Source: Pelargonium nanum
Taxonomy: Eukaryota > Streptophyta > Magnoliopsida > Geraniales > Geraniaceae
Length of the DNA stretch: 27,643 nucleotides
Direction of reading: 5' to 3'
Assembly: GCA_036897485.1 (NCBI GenBank)
Contig: JAYMTF010000976.1
Coordinates: forward strand, 1 to 27,643
Part shown: piece after piece, positions 1-10,313 of the stretch
Layout of the letters: each line of letters begins with the position of its first letter
Numbering within the stretch: the first letter of the stretch is position 1
Notes under the pieces: model-generated
Seen by the model: only the letters and a program-made list of their open reading frames with translations
Database searches by the model: none
What the model was told of the DNA's origin: nothing
Translations under genes and position numbers: made by a program

Positions 1-81
1 TATTTGCTAGCAATTTGCTTGCTAATTGCGAGCAAATAGCGAGCAAATATTTGCTCACAAAAACTGCAGTTTTTTGTAGTG
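1..81 (-). mobile_element. Terminus of a CACTA (En/Spm-type) DNA transposon
   Basis: Read on the minus strand, the sequence starts at position 81 with CACTACAAAAAACTGCAG, the typical CACTA-superfamily terminus. Inward of it, short motifs of the type TTTGCTCGC and GAGCAAATA recur in both orientations, as in subterminal transposase-binding repeats. A 16-bp palindrome, AAAAACTGCAGTTTTT, lies about 7 bp inside the end. The rest of the element is outside the window, so its size, coding capacity and the matching 3-bp duplication (TTT at 82-84 on this side) cannot be checked. Confidence 0.7.
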
Positions 82-84
82 TTT

Positions 85-1350
85 TGTCCTCAAGGGATCC
101 ATTGAAAAGCAGATCATGAGAAGGAAACCAAGGGGGAAGAAGATGAAATCAAGGAGGAAGGAAAAGAGGCATGGAAGGGTGGTCACGGTGGAGGTTTTTA
201 TCACGTAATCGAAATGATCCAAGAAGAAAGATGCACTATCTCTCAAGTCAAAGCAAGGACACTCAGGAAAGAAGTCCCCATTCTGCTTTCGCCAAAGGAC
301 GAAGGACCCCAGGACAATAGATTGGTCGCGAACAATATATTTCACTGATTGATGAGCTCGCTCCTAAGATGATAAGAAAATACCCTATAATAATCTCAAT
401 AGTGGTCATGCCCAGCGAAGTCCAGCGAATCTTCATAGATAATGGAAGCTCTGTCTATGTCTTTTACTGGGACCTTTTTCAGAAGTTAGGGTTGAAGGAG
501 AACTCGCTGAGAGTTCAAGGGAGTCCTCATGGGCTTCAATGATGCTGTCACCCCTGCCAAAGGAATGATCTTCATTCCCATAACCTTGGACCACTTCCCC
601 AAAATCAAGATTTGCGTCTGTGACTTTGTAGTCATTGATATTCCATCTGACCACAACGCAATCTTTCTTAGTTGGCGCGTCTCTCGCGGGGGAGTGCGTG
701 TTTCGCGGGGATTTGGCGTTTCATGAAGAGCTTACTTTCCATCCGGGGATCACAATGAGTAGCCTTGTGATACTTGGTATATTTCTCATGTTCTTGGGAG
801 CCTCTTTTCCCATGGGAAGCTCTTTGGTGTTCTTGCTTCGTCCAAGGAAGGTCGCGCTCTCCGGATGTTCATGATTCGCGTTGGTGGGAAAGGAGCTTCC
901 ATGGTTCTCAAGTACAAGGGAAACACTTAGAACATTTTTTCCATGCTTGGTATGTCAGAGCTGGAGACGCATTACTGGGAGAGTTGAACATGGAAGGAGA
1001 AGGGCGAATGCCGCAACACAGAGCATGAATGCCGCAACATTCATCCGTTTTAAGTTGCGTGTCCCGCGGGGCAACCAGACGACATTGGTGATGTGTGTCG
1101 CGGCTTTCGTCCGATTTGATCTGCGTGTCTCGCGGGACAACCGGTCATGCCACAACATTCATTTTCCCGTGCCGCTGCATGGTGCCGTGACACGCTATTT
1201 TGTTTTTTACGACTTCCAGACATTCTCCCTTGCGCCAATTTGTTTTTTAGGGATGTTTGGGAACTTTGGGTGACTGAAATAGTTGTCTTAGGGCATTCCG
1301 GGTCTCAGGTCGGGCGTAGGCTTTTGGAATCAAGTTGGGTTGCTTGAGTG
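85..1350 (+). pseudogene. Degenerate Ty3/gypsy retrotransposon fragment with a broken aspartic protease
   Basis: At about 395-530 the plus strand encodes a retropepsin-like stretch, VQRIFIDNGSSVYVFYWDLF then QKLGLKE. This matches the start of the Ty3/gypsy protease, where the active-site triad is normally D-T/S-G; here it reads D-N-G. The continuation, FVVIDIPSDHNAIF, is in another frame from about 529 to 670, so a frameshift lies between. Past about 670 the expected LGRP segment is replaced by GC-rich sequence with four copies of a motif near GCGTGTCTCGCGGG. Upstream (85-390) lies probable gag-pol spacer with stops. No reverse transcriptase, RNase H or integrase follows. The right boundary is approximate. 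Confidence 0.65.
1025..1144 (+). repeat. Two-copy direct repeat of about 55 bp
   Basis: The segments 1025-1079 and 1092-1144 align with each other. Each has CGCRRC, then TTCRTCCG, TTTRAKYTGCGTGTC, a CGCGGG core and CAACCRG. Related GCGTGTYTCGCGGG motifs recur at about 676 and 698, suggesting an eroded tandem array in a retroelement. Confidence 0.55.
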
Positions 1351-1678
1351 ACAACACGTTCACCACATTTCGCTTTGTCATTCGTTCTGAGACTTATGAT
1401 TTTTCGGGTAGCATCAACATTATTTCGAATTTTATCAACGAATTAAATTTTTTACCGTTACTTTATTTCAATGTAATGTTTATTGCTTTCAGTCAATAAC
1501 ATAATGAAATAATTTAGTAAAATTATATATTATAATTAAAGTGTTATGAAGTTATATATTGTGTAACATATGACATAATAAAATTTTCAAATTACGTATA
1601 AGATATAATAAAAACATATGATATTATAATAATATAGTTTCAAATTTTCATTCTAGGATAAGTTAAAATACACATTCT
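1351..1678. other. AT-rich stretch without recognisable feature
   Basis: Strongly AT-rich sequence full of TATA and TAATAA runs. I see no reading frame, RNA gene or terminal-repeat structure. Confidence 0.6.
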
Positions 1679-1681
1679 TTA

Positions 1682-1833
1682 GGTTGGGATAAAGAATGGA
1701 TTATAAGAGAAAAGTTAGAATGAGCTTTCCTCTGGGAATGAGTTTTTCAGCTATTCTGCCAAACATAATAAAGGACTAAAAATGCTGAAATGAGCGTTCC
1801 GTTCCATAGCTTTCCTGCGTATCAAACACAACC
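1682..1833. mobile_element. Probable Tourist/Harbinger-like MITE
   Basis: A 152-bp unit is bounded by TTA on both sides (1679-1681 and 1834-1836), the 3-bp target duplication expected for PIF/Harbinger elements. The right end, read on the minus strand, starts GGTTGTGTTTGATA, like the GGNTGTTTGG-type termini of Tourist-like MITEs. The left end starts GGTTGGGATAAAG, so only the first five bases and scattered later ones match. Interior segments near GGAATGAG and GGAACG occur in opposite orientations. The call is tentative because the inverted repeat is poor. Confidence 0.42.
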
Positions 1834-1836
1834 TTA

Positions 1837-2237
1837 TAGGTGATATTTATTATTCATTTGTAAACTTTCTCAAATATCTCTGAATTATTGAGTGATATTT
1901 ATGTAATTTTTTTCTCAATTTTTTTTAAATTACAACATTTTTTATTTATAAAACTAATATAAGTGATGTCACTATATATGTATGTATAATTCATTCAAAT
2001 TAGAAAATGATATTACATATATGAGTGCAAGGTTCCTAAGCCAAGAGTTATTTGGCTTAGGCTAAGCCACAAGTGAGGTTATGAGACCTCATTAAAATAC
2101 TTGGATCCAGCGAGTCGTTCCCTTCCCACAAATTCACTTGGGTGAGTATAAATTAATTTTAATGTGCTGACAAGATCTCCTTGATTTGGCTTAGGCCAAC
2201 TAAGTAAAAAAAATTAGGTTTAGATTATTTATTCTCT
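1837..2237. other. Intergenic AT-rich stretch, no gene seen
   Basis: No supported gene. The word TTGGCTTAGGC occurs at about 2053 and again at about 2187, but no element could be bounded from it. Confidence 0.5.
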
Positions 2238-2261
2238 TATATATATATATATATATATATA
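2238..2261. repeat. (TA)n microsatellite
   Basis: An uninterrupted AT-dinucleotide tract directly to the left of the long-inverted-repeat element. TA tracts are common and length-variable in plant genomes. Confidence 0.9.
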
Positions 2262-2264
2262 GGG

Positions 2265-2938
2265 TAAAATGTATATCAGTTAACTGATATAACACTTATA
2301 TCAGTTAACTCTAAAAATATGTAGTTTTGAGCAAGTGACTCGTCAAAAACTGCGTAGATTTGATTTGTTCCCCAAACGAATCCCTAAAATTGTCTATCTT
2401 TACATGTTTTGCTCCTACTGTCAATTCTCTTTTTCTCTTTATCCTTCTCCACATCTCCGATTACGACAATTTCTCTCTCTTTAATCCCACTTTTTTCTGG
2501 CTTGGTCTGAGTTGCTCGCAATTCAATCCTCTATCACTTACATGTTTACCTAAACAATATAATTGTGATTGTTATGATTTAAATCTTTTTGTCACGAGTT
2601 GTGAATTTGTAATATGCTCTCTTTCTTAGTTGTTGATCATATAATGAATAATTTAGATTACATAAACACATGTATGAGAACAAGTGATGGGATGCTTAGT
2701 AATAATGGTTTAATATTTTTGTGATGTCCGCTGCTAGGATCAAGGTTCTCGCATGTTGGCGACCTTAAGCTTAGAACCTATTGCGCCGACATACTATAGT
2801 TGGTTGGAAAAGTCATTGGGTAGACGTGTGAATAAGAGTAGAAATATACCAGTGACAAAGAATGAATTATATTAAGTCAAAACTACGTAGTTATAAAGTT
2901 AACTAATATGTTATATAACTTAACTGATACACATTTTA
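2265..2938. mobile_element. DNA element with about 65-bp terminal inverted repeats
   Basis: The left end (2265-2333, starting TAAAATGTATATCAGTTAAC) matches the reverse complement of the right end (about 2870-2938, starting TAAAATGTGTATCAGTTAAG) at roughly 80 percent over some 65 bp. Shared blocks include AGTTAACT and GTAGTTTTGA. A perfect 20-bp palindrome, TATATCAGTTAACTGATATA, sits in the left repeat (2272-2291). No convincing target duplication was found, so the superfamily is unsettled; long inverted repeats favour a Mutator-like or unclassified non-autonomous element. The interior of about 540 bp has no recognisable coding sequence. Confidence 0.65.
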
Positions 2939-3406
2939 TTCATCAACGAATAAAACTTAACCAGACGTGTCTTTTTCTTGCCAAGTAGCAGGGTCTAAAA
3001 ATGCTTGTTCTCAGAATTTCGTAATAATAATATGCTTAGATTATAATTACAAGACCTATATGTTGTCTTGTTGGTGCTTGCTTGTATTTTAGCTAAAAGA
3101 GAATATATGTCCCAAGTCTCATTCCTGAACAACACATTCTATGATGTATTGTGTACACATTCAAATTGGAAATTGAAGTGGTCTTACAATTAGCCTCTCC
3201 CACCTAATTTTAATCACATCAACAAACATAAATCGGTTTTTCGTGATTTGACTCTTGCCCCTAAGACCCTAGAAGATTATAGTATGAGAGTTTACACATA
3301 TTTTAATGTAGATATATTATATATATGGATGTAGCACCTTGCCAGCAACATTGGACCATCAGCTAAGCTAACCTTACCCTTACCTACCGTGATTAACGCT
3401 CTGTTT
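2939..3406. other. Intergenic stretch, no gene seen
   Basis: AT-rich sequence between the long-inverted-repeat element and the SINE. No open frame, RNA or repeat could be supported. Confidence 0.55.
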
Positions 3407-3422
3407 AATTCTTCATATTGTT

Positions 3423-3576
3423 TTTTTTTTAAAAAAAAAATTAAACGAGCTACACAACAGGGGGTAGCTCTCCCCTTTTAACCCAAACCCCACCCCACCC
3501 GACGCAATGGGATTTAAACCCACTACCTCCTAGGTGGAGATGTGTGTCTTGACCATTGCGCCACCCCCTAGGGGGC
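3423..3576 (-). mobile_element. tRNA-derived SINE, inserted on the minus strand
   Basis: Read on the minus strand from 3576, the unit has an A-box-like TGGCGCAATGG and a B-box-like GGTTTAAATCC, the internal RNA polymerase III promoter of tRNA-derived SINEs. A body follows with AAGGGGAGAGCTACCCC and CTGTTGTGTAGCTC, then a T/A-rich tail at 3423-3442. It is flanked by a 16-bp target-site duplication, AATTCTTCATATTGTT at 3407-3422 and AATTCTTCGTATTGTT at 3577-3592, with one mismatch, which fixes both ends. The 3' body is shared with the SINE at 20507-20650. Confidence 0.88.
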
Positions 3577-3592
3577 AATTCTTCGTATTGTT

Positions 3593-4199
3593 GATTTAAT
3601 AACTTACAATAATGTCCATGGAAGATTATTGGTGACTGAAAAAAGACAGATGATGGATAGATAATATGTATCTATTGTCTTTCACAAATTTCAAGCTAGC
3701 CAAGTAAGTATCATCTCTACAAATAGGAAATCCAACTTAATCTCTTTGTTCTGATCCCTACTTCTTTATTGTAGGTTTTATTTTGAACATTCCGAAAGTT
3801 TTTTTATAGCCAGTGGTTCAATTTTTTTAACTTATATTATTTTTTATTGAGTAAATATTGATTGAACTGATCCGATTTGATTAAACTTATTCTTCTATTG
3901 GTTTTTTTCTATTCGATTCACTTGCATACGTTTTTGTTATCATCTCTGTATTTAATGTATGTAGATTTGCAAGAGTATGTTTAATACATATAGATTGATT
4001 CTTTTTCCTAGTTTTATGTTTTAAATCGTATTTTAGCAGTTATGTTAGATTTATTGTTTGTTTCTATTCATTGTTGGAGGTTGCATTATGTCTTCCATCG
4101 TTCAAAGTATATATATATATAATTATGAGTTGGTGAGTTTTGCTTAAAACTGTTGCACGTAAGATGTTTTTGAAGAAAATAAAAGTTTGTCTTATTGTT
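3593..4199. other. AT-rich intergenic stretch, no gene seen
   Basis: T-rich sequence with a short (TA)n run near 4107-4120. Nothing identifiable as a gene or bounded element. Confidence 0.55.
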
Positions 4200-4867
4200 C
4201 AATTGTTGTTGTCAACATATTAACCTACTTCTGTGTCTCGTTCTCTGGAGTTTATTGCATTAGCTGATTTACCGGTCCCTCCAAGTTCATCTTCAAGGTG
4301 CTTACCTTGTGACTCTTGGATTCCTCCTCCCTCAGGGTGGTTAAAAATTAACACAGATGGTAGCTCTTTGGGTAACCCGGGTTATTGCAGTGCTGGGGCA
4401 GTTGCCCGTGATCATAGGGGGGCTTGGGCGGGGGGTAGCTCGACTAAAATTGGATGGGCCGATGCTAGTTAATTTAGCGGAGTTGTGGGGTCTCAGGTTG
4501 GGTCTGTGCTTGGCGAAGTCTTTGGATGTTGTAAACCTCATTGTTGAGGTTGATGCTAGCTCTATTATCTCTCTTTTTTACTCTGACTGTGAATCTCACC
4601 CATGAAGATCTTTGATTTTGGAGTGCAAGGATAGAGCTTCCCGTTTTGAGGAGTTCATGTTGTTACAGGTGGATAGAAGGGCTAATCGCTTGGCGGATCG
4701 ATTTTATAGCCAAATTTTGATATAGTACTCATATTGTAATCTTATTATTCACCCGCCTATGGGTGCCTGTGTTATCATTGCGAATGATTGTAATCAAATT
4801 CCAAACTCTTTTTCGGCTTGGCCGTCTTGATGTTAATGCAATATTTATTTTCAGATAAAAAAAAAGT
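4200..4867 (+). pseudogene. 3' end of an L1-type LINE with a broken RNase H domain
   Basis: The plus strand from about 4233 encodes an RNase H-like start: PPSGWLKINTDGSSLGNPG followed by AGAVARDHRGAWAGG, with the catalytic Asp in NTDGS. The frame then shifts by about 4440 to AELWGLRLGLCLAKSLDVV and LIVEVDASSI, which carry the AE-LxAL and ExD positions of the fold. After a TGA at 4603-4605 the same frame continues to RRANRLADRFYSQ, the C-terminal N-R-x-AD motif. About 120 bp of 3' UTR and a short A-run (4857-4866) follow. The combination of RNase H, UTR and A-tail fits the 5'-truncated end of a plant LINE. The 5' boundary and target duplication are not clear. Confidence 0.7.
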
Positions 4868-5969
4868 TACGCGCCAAGTATGTTCCTAACAAAATATATA
4901 ATTCATCATTAATATTATTTTATTTTCTTAAAAAGTGCAAGCTACCAACAACCATTATGTGTCTGGAGAGCATGTATGATAGCCTCAATTAGCCACTGGT
5001 TATTGGCCAAATCAACTGTTGTGTTTTTGTGGGGTTTGTTGCGAAACCCATTGTGTCTCCCATGGTATCGATGATGATCATGGATGCTTCCTTTCTTTTC
5101 TTGCTCCCTATATTGTGAATAATAATTTGGTTCTTTAAATCTCTTACGTAGTTGATTTGAACAAAAGTGATGATCTGTCAGGGCTCTAATTTGACTCTCA
5201 GCACCATGATTACAACTTTTGAATTCAATGTGTTGCTTGATGATAAGAGAACACAGGTTTACAATATATTATGCACCCTTATAGAGCGAATCAATTTTAG
5301 ATAGGAAAAAGTGAAAATGTTGTTACTTATTTTAGTAAAAAAATTAACTGATTCAGAATCTCAATGATGATTTATATACAAGTATTTATTGGTTGCCTAC
5401 TAACTATAATTATTATTTTTAATAGAAATACTAAGTTTTATTGATAGCATACACTAATATAGTTTGATGATACTAACTTGATAGAACACATTAAAATGTG
5501 TTGACATCTAATCTACCCTTAGGATTATAATTAAGCCCCAAGTTTTGTGAGCTTTTCAATCTTGAGGATGAGCATGTTAATTACATGTACATGCAACACA
5601 CCGGTAAGCGAATATCCTATATGTGTTTACGGAGCACTACTTCAAGTGTGAGAGTAAGAATTTCAACCAAAGCACAAGAGTTAGAGAGAATTCTATAGAA
5701 AAAGCATCATCAAGTGTAAAATGTTACCAAAGAGGGGATATTTGTACTAAAAATCATTCATGACACGTGTCGTCGTGTGGTCGATTGTTGATGAGATGGA
5801 GTCCGCTTTAAGGTGCACTCAAGTGTTTGAAACAGAAATGCTAAAGAAAAAACTACAAAGCCAGTTTTCCCTTACATAGAAAATGTATCACCATGCCTAT
5901 CACTATCTAAAATAAAAGTAAAAGCAATGTCAAGAGAAGCAATTAAATCCTAAAAACTAATAATAGAAA
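4868..5969. other. Intergenic stretch, no gene seen
   Basis: No supported gene or bounded transposon. A 10-bp palindrome, GACACGTGTC, containing a CACGTG core lies at 5762-5771 and resembles the 5' motif of the LTR-like elements further right, but no such element could be traced from it. Confidence 0.5.
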
Positions 5970-6330
5970 CTAAAAGGTCATAGCTAACAAATAAGTCGCT
6001 CGGTCAACCCCTGCAAACAAAGCGAATAGAACAACCAACTGACAACAAAACATTACAAGCACGCACCACATGCTCAACAGACCAAGGAGCATGAAGAGAT
6101 TCAAGCACACACCCCTATCAAAAGAGCATAATTAGTTTTTATCTCATCAATATGATAACCTAATTCCTGAAAAAGTTTCAAGTCCACTTTTAAAGCGCAA
6201 TACTTTGAACGATATGTGGTACCTGACCCAAAATAGACGCTAAAAGTAATGCGGTATACCTTAAGACACCACGACGCCTTCAATCCCTCACGAGATGCAC
6301 CATCGACATTAAGGCGTGGGCTACCAATAA
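5970..6330 (-). pseudogene. Decayed RNase H domain of a retroelement
   Basis: On the minus strand, from about 6325 leftward, the sequence reads PRLNVDGASREGLKASW, resembling the N-x-DGA start of LINE-type RNase H. ALKVDLKLFQELGYHIDEIK follows in the place of the ELxALxxGLxLAxELG helix. Towards 6000 a segment near IRFVCRG precedes a position equivalent to the C-terminal NRxAD motif. Stops and shifts interrupt it, and the usual glycine-rich segment is damaged. It lies in the opposite orientation to the RNase H fragment at 4.2-4.8 kb and the two share little sequence, so they derive from separate insertions. An alternative is a diverged cellular RNase H-like pseudogene. Confidence 0.5.
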
Positions 6331-7432
6331 ATCAACTATTAGATCTATATATAACAAATAATAAGAGCAAAAATGTCAAAAACAGAAAGAAGTTTCACCT
6401 CATGCACTAAGGGAACATGATCGATAGATACTAAAGGGCAAGAGATCATTTATTCAAGATTCAACTATGCGAATCAGGCCAACTTCAGCGACCACACCTG
6501 AATTAAAAAATGACATGATTATGTGACTTCAAGAAGTCTCCTAAACCACAACAAACAACCACAATTCGGAAGAGCCCAAAACGGACTTCAAATGCAAGCC
6601 TAACCAGCTTCCCTCCAAAAAGGTATCCCAATCATAGACGGCAATAATACCTAATTGAAACATGACCAAATGTAATGGTTGGAAAATTATTGAATTCCAA
6701 TTGATAAGATAAGCTAGAATTGTCATTCCAAGAGCATCCGACTACACCAAAACAACATCCCAGCTCAAAGCCTCACACATATAGTCATAGCTTCCGTCAC
6801 CTGAAGCTCATGAGACCCGAGCCACCCAAGCATCGATCTACCGGATTAATTATCTTTAACAATTCACTAACAAGTCACAAATCTTAAGGATTAGTTAAAT
6901 TTCTCTCTCATGAATTCCTAAAGTAGGGGATGCAAGATACCAAGTACTGCTACTAATGTTGGCGGAGCCCATTGTTGTCCTGTTCACTAACCCTTTTAAT
7001 TATGTAGCCATTGTGGACCATTTTAACCACGGGCTCAGGCTCACCTCCTCCTTGAGGAAACCAGACAAGCCATGTGACTCGAATCAAACACGTATAATTA
7101 ACCACATGATCATCACCATCATTTCAAAAAAACTATGTCTATATAATATTTATGAAATAATATTGCTGTGTTAGCTAGAAAGATATACTACGATTTATGA
7201 GACCACCTAGAGTTAGTTAGAATAATTTCTAGACAGCAATCATAAAATTAAAAAGAAGGAAAGGAGGAGACAAAGTTCTTAAAGTAAAGATTAAAATGGT
7301 TGACAATTTGCCACAAAACACTTCATTATTTATGTAATTTCTCTCGCCGTTACTAACAATACGAATAATAATATTGTTTCTGACTTTATATGAACTATAT
7401 ATATAGCATAAGATACATAATTATATATTCTA
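6331..7432. other. Region downstream of the NAC gene, no second gene seen
   Basis: Contains short open frames on both strands without recognisable motifs. The part nearest the NAC stop codon (about 7300-7432) is AT-rich and probably holds its 3' UTR; I found no exact AATAAA there, only AATAAT-like words. The stretch 6540-6730 may be further retroelement debris linked to the RNase H fragment, but no domain is legible. Confidence 0.45.
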
Positions 7433-8836
7433 TTATACATGCGTGTTTGACATGTTGCACAGCGACGACGAAGATCTAGTGAAGCTCCACAGATCAATTT
7501 CGCTGTTGTAATGAGACCTTGACGATGATGATCTTAGTAGCTCATCAAGGTCATGTTGATCATGTTGTTCATGAGTTTGTGTACAATATGAACTAGCTGT
7601 CACGTTGGGATCATTAAACCCAGATAGCTGCCTAGAGCTCTCCGTTTGGCCGTTGAGCTGAGACGCCACCAACCGGTCAAGCGCCGCCCAGCTGGTGATC
7701 AGGCCGGTGCAAGAACCGTCAATCGGTTCGTAAACTGCATAAGGATCGCCGGCGCTGTTATCGTCTCCGAGCTGGTGCTGTTCCTGGTGATGAATGTTGT
7801 TTGGGCTCTCTAGGGTTGGGAGCTTCGCGAAACTTTCTTGGAAGCTCCCGCCTGCAGGTAATTTGGTATCGATTTTCCGGAGAAATATGTTTCTTGTATG
7901 ATTGTTGTTGTAATTGTCATCTTCTTCTTTACATGTCCTCCCCATGTAGTGTAGTATTTTCTCGAGAGCTCCTTCGTTGCACGAGTTTAGGAGCTTGTTC
8001 CTCGTACTCTCGGACGTCATCATTGGACCGTTCAGGATTTTGTGGATGTTTTTCTTCTTGAATATGCGACAAACCACCCATCCTTCTTCTCCTTGTGTTG
8101 CCTCTCCCAAAACGTTGGAGCAGACCTAAGAGAAAAAAAAAGAAGGAAACTTTTAATTTCTTTTTATGAGCAACCGTACCAACTGAGGTTTAAACTTGAG
8201 ATCTCAAAAGAAGCAAATGTCTTAAACCACTTTCCTCATCAATGACAATAGGAAAGAAAAACTTGAATTGTTCATCAAATAGGAAGGACGTGACGTTTTA
8301 GTTGTGTTACTCACGTTGGGATCGTCGAGTCTATATTCATGCATGATCCAATCGGATTTCTGTCCATGAGGTGCTCGACCTTTGTAGAAAACGAGAGTCT
8401 TTCTCATCCCTATCCGCTTGCCATTGCTGTAAATGACCTTGTCGCGGCCGGTGGCCTTCCAGAAGCCGGCTGCGGTGGCTCGATTGGTTCTTGTTCCGGT
8501 GGGGTATTTCTTGTCCTTGTGGCTGAAGAAGTACCAATCATTCTGCGGGGTAGTACCTATTTTACACCTCTCTGATAGAATAAAAGAGAAACATAAGAAA
8601 AAGTTATCTCTCCATGTGTGAAGCTAATTAGCACACAACAAAGACGTACCTTGAATGTCCCATGGCTCAAGCTTGTTGAGATCGACGTCGCGAATGACGT
8701 CGAGGTCAATCTTTTGGGAGGAGACCTTCTTCCGGAGGTAGTAGTGGAGGAGCTCTTCCTCGGTCGGGTGGAACCGGAAGCCGGGAGGGACCTGAGACTG
8801 GCCATTTACAGATATGCTCATGTCAGTTTCTGGCAT
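7433..8836 (-). CDS. NST1: NAC transcription factor, NST1/NST2-like (secondary cell wall master switch)
   Basis: Three exons on the minus strand join into 378 codons: exon 1 8836-8650, exon 2 8571-8315, exon 3 8125-7433 (stop TAA 7435-7433). Intron 1 (78 bp, phase 1) and intron 2 (189 bp, phase 0) both run GT to AG. The NAC DNA-binding domain covers about residues 16-175: [19 protein letters not shown] (subdomain A), [11 protein letters not shown] (B), [20 protein letters not shown] and [10 protein letters not shown] (C), [19 protein letters not shown] and MHEYRL (D), [11 protein letters not shown] (E). The C-terminal half is Asn/Ser-rich with KLPTLESPN (249-257), [15 protein letters not shown] (293-307) and EIDLWSF (357-363), which resemble conserved activation-region motifs of NST proteins. 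The [14 protein letters not shown] lead supports the chosen start. NST-type NACs are nuclear activators of MYB46/MYB83 and lignin, xylan and cellulose genes in fibres and endothecium. Nothing looks broken. The symbol is by resemblance; NST2 or a lineage paralogue is possible. Confidence 0.93.
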
Positions 8837-9335
8837 GTGTACGTGTTGTTAAAGATTGGACGCAGCTAGGTATAGAATGTGGTTTTGTATGGTGTGGTGT
8901 GCATGCACATATAAATAAGTATGTGCAGAAGAGAAAGATGATTATTTATATATGCAAGTAGATGTGGATGTGGAAGTGGAAGGTGTTGAAATGGAGGCAA
9001 AATAAAGAAGTTAGTAGAAATGGGAAATGGGAAAATATAGATTAGTAGCAAATTAATTAGCAATGGCATAGAATATGAAATGGGTTGGGGTCATATGGAG
9101 AGAGAGGTAGCTACCAACCTGGAATTGGGAAGGAAGGAGAGAGAGGAAATGGGGACCAATAGAAGATAAGTAGGGCCCAATGTGGGCAACTACCAGATGA
9201 TGAGTGTTGGAGGAAAGCACACATCCAAACTACGACACCCGACCTTAAAATCTCCGGGGAAAACCACCTCTTAATCAACTAATGTAGACCTTTCTCTCAC
9301 TCTCCTACTCGTTTATTTTATTCCAAACAAAACAC
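8837..9335 (-). promoter_or_regulatory. Upstream/promoter region of the NAC gene
   Basis: On the minus strand a TATATAAAT box lies at 8952-8944, 108-116 bp before the ATG, giving a predicted 5' leader of roughly 80 nt. Upstream (about 9100-9160) the coding strand is rich in CTCTCT/CCTTCC, a common plant promoter composition. An ACCAACC word (AC-II/SMRE-type MYB-binding site) is on the plus strand at 9113-9119. The clean promoter is at most about 500 bp, because a SINE begins at 9345. Confidence 0.55.
9113..9119 (+). promoter_or_regulatory. AC-II-like (ACCAACC) MYB-binding element
   Basis: The word ACCAACC occurs about 280 bp upstream of the NAC start codon. AC elements are bound by secondary-wall MYBs such as MYB46/MYB83. 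One 7-bp match can be chance, so this is a candidate only. Confidence 0.35.
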
Positions 9336-9344
9336 ACAAAATAA

Positions 9345-9501
9345 ATTCATACCAACGCCTGCGGAGCAAGTGGTTAATTCACTTAGCTACCAGTGTGAGG
9401 TCTTACATTCGAATCTTCTTGGAGACAACAATATTGTAAATATTATTAATTATTTTAATATGATGTTAATTATTGTACACTTGTGTATCTTAAAAAAGAA
9501 G
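9345..9501 (+). mobile_element. tRNA-derived SINE, second type
   Basis: The unit begins near ACCAACGCCTGCGGAGC and has an A-box-like GGAGCAAGTGGTTAA and a B-box-like CATTCGAATCT about 35 bp later. The 3' part is AT-rich and ends TGTGTATCTTAAAAAAG. A 9-bp direct repeat ACAAAATAA flanks it (9336-9344 and 9502-9510). It lacks the GAGAGCTACCC body of the SINEs at 3.4 and 20.5 kb, so it is a different family. It lies just upstream of the NAC promoter. Confidence 0.65.
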
Positions 9502-9510
9502 ACAAAATAA

Positions 9511-10304
9511 GACGTGCTATATATATGCACATTTATTGGGACGAACATGAGTCTGTTTGTAGCTCAACCCATATTCATATGCTTTTATCTAGTTATTCCT
9601 AATCAGTAAGTCCCAATATTCCGGTTATTTCTAAAATGAGAGTTACCTCTGTTTGTAGCTCAAAAAAAAGTTAGCAACATTCTTAGCCCCTTTTACGTGG
9701 TAAAAAAAATTAGAAATCCATAATTGTCTATTCAAAAGTAGAAAGAGCAAACATTGTTTTCTCTTTGTTTTGGCACTTAAATCTTTATTTTTCATAGGAG
9801 ACTTATTTGTGCAAATGTCTAACCACCGTATCATGACTGGATTTGATGGAGAAAGAAAAAGAAGTAATTTATGAATGAATTCGCAAAACAATTCTCTTGA
9901 AAAGAATTTTGTACAAAAGAATATTTTGTTTATGATAATTGATTTTCATGTGCACTCCGTAGCTTTACATAGTACTTATAATTCAGGTTTAAACTTGTGA
10001 GTAGACTCTCGAATAAGCATGTGTAATTTAAAAAAATATAACTTACTGATTTATAAGTTTGGGTTGGATCAAGTCTATTACCTTCTGGATCAGGTCGAAT
10101 AGGTCATGACCTGTGGGTTGAAGATATAATTTGTAATTGAGGATTTAATAATTAGTTCAAGTTTTTAATTGAATTAATGCTCGATATGATATTAAATGGT
10201 AAAGTATACAAATTTTAGGCATTCACAAATTAAATAATTAAAAAATTCTCTTATATATTTTTGAGAATTGAGATAATAATTTTTAGTTAAATTATTCATC
10301 TACA
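9511..10304. other. AT-rich stretch with two SINE-tail-like fragments
   Basis: The words TCTGTTTGTAGCTCAA at about 9551 and 9649 repeat each other. The second, preceded by GAGAGTTACC and followed by an A-run, resembles the 3' tail of the SINE at 20507-20650. No tRNA-like head is visible, so these may be 5'-truncated relics. The rest of the stretch shows no feature. Confidence 0.4.
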
Positions 10305-10313
10305 TTTTCAATA

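Noticed and set aside
2360..2629. 89-residue plus-strand open frame
   Set aside because: It has no motif and lies inside the long-inverted-repeat element in low-complexity, T-rich sequence.
3480..3570. tRNA gene (minus strand)
   Set aside because: A- and B-box-like words are present, but there is no cloverleaf, and the sequence continues into a SINE body and A-rich tail between target duplications.
9352..9415. tRNA gene (plus strand)
   Set aside because: The tRNA-like boxes belong to a SINE with a 9-bp flanking repeat; acceptor and anticodon stems do not form.
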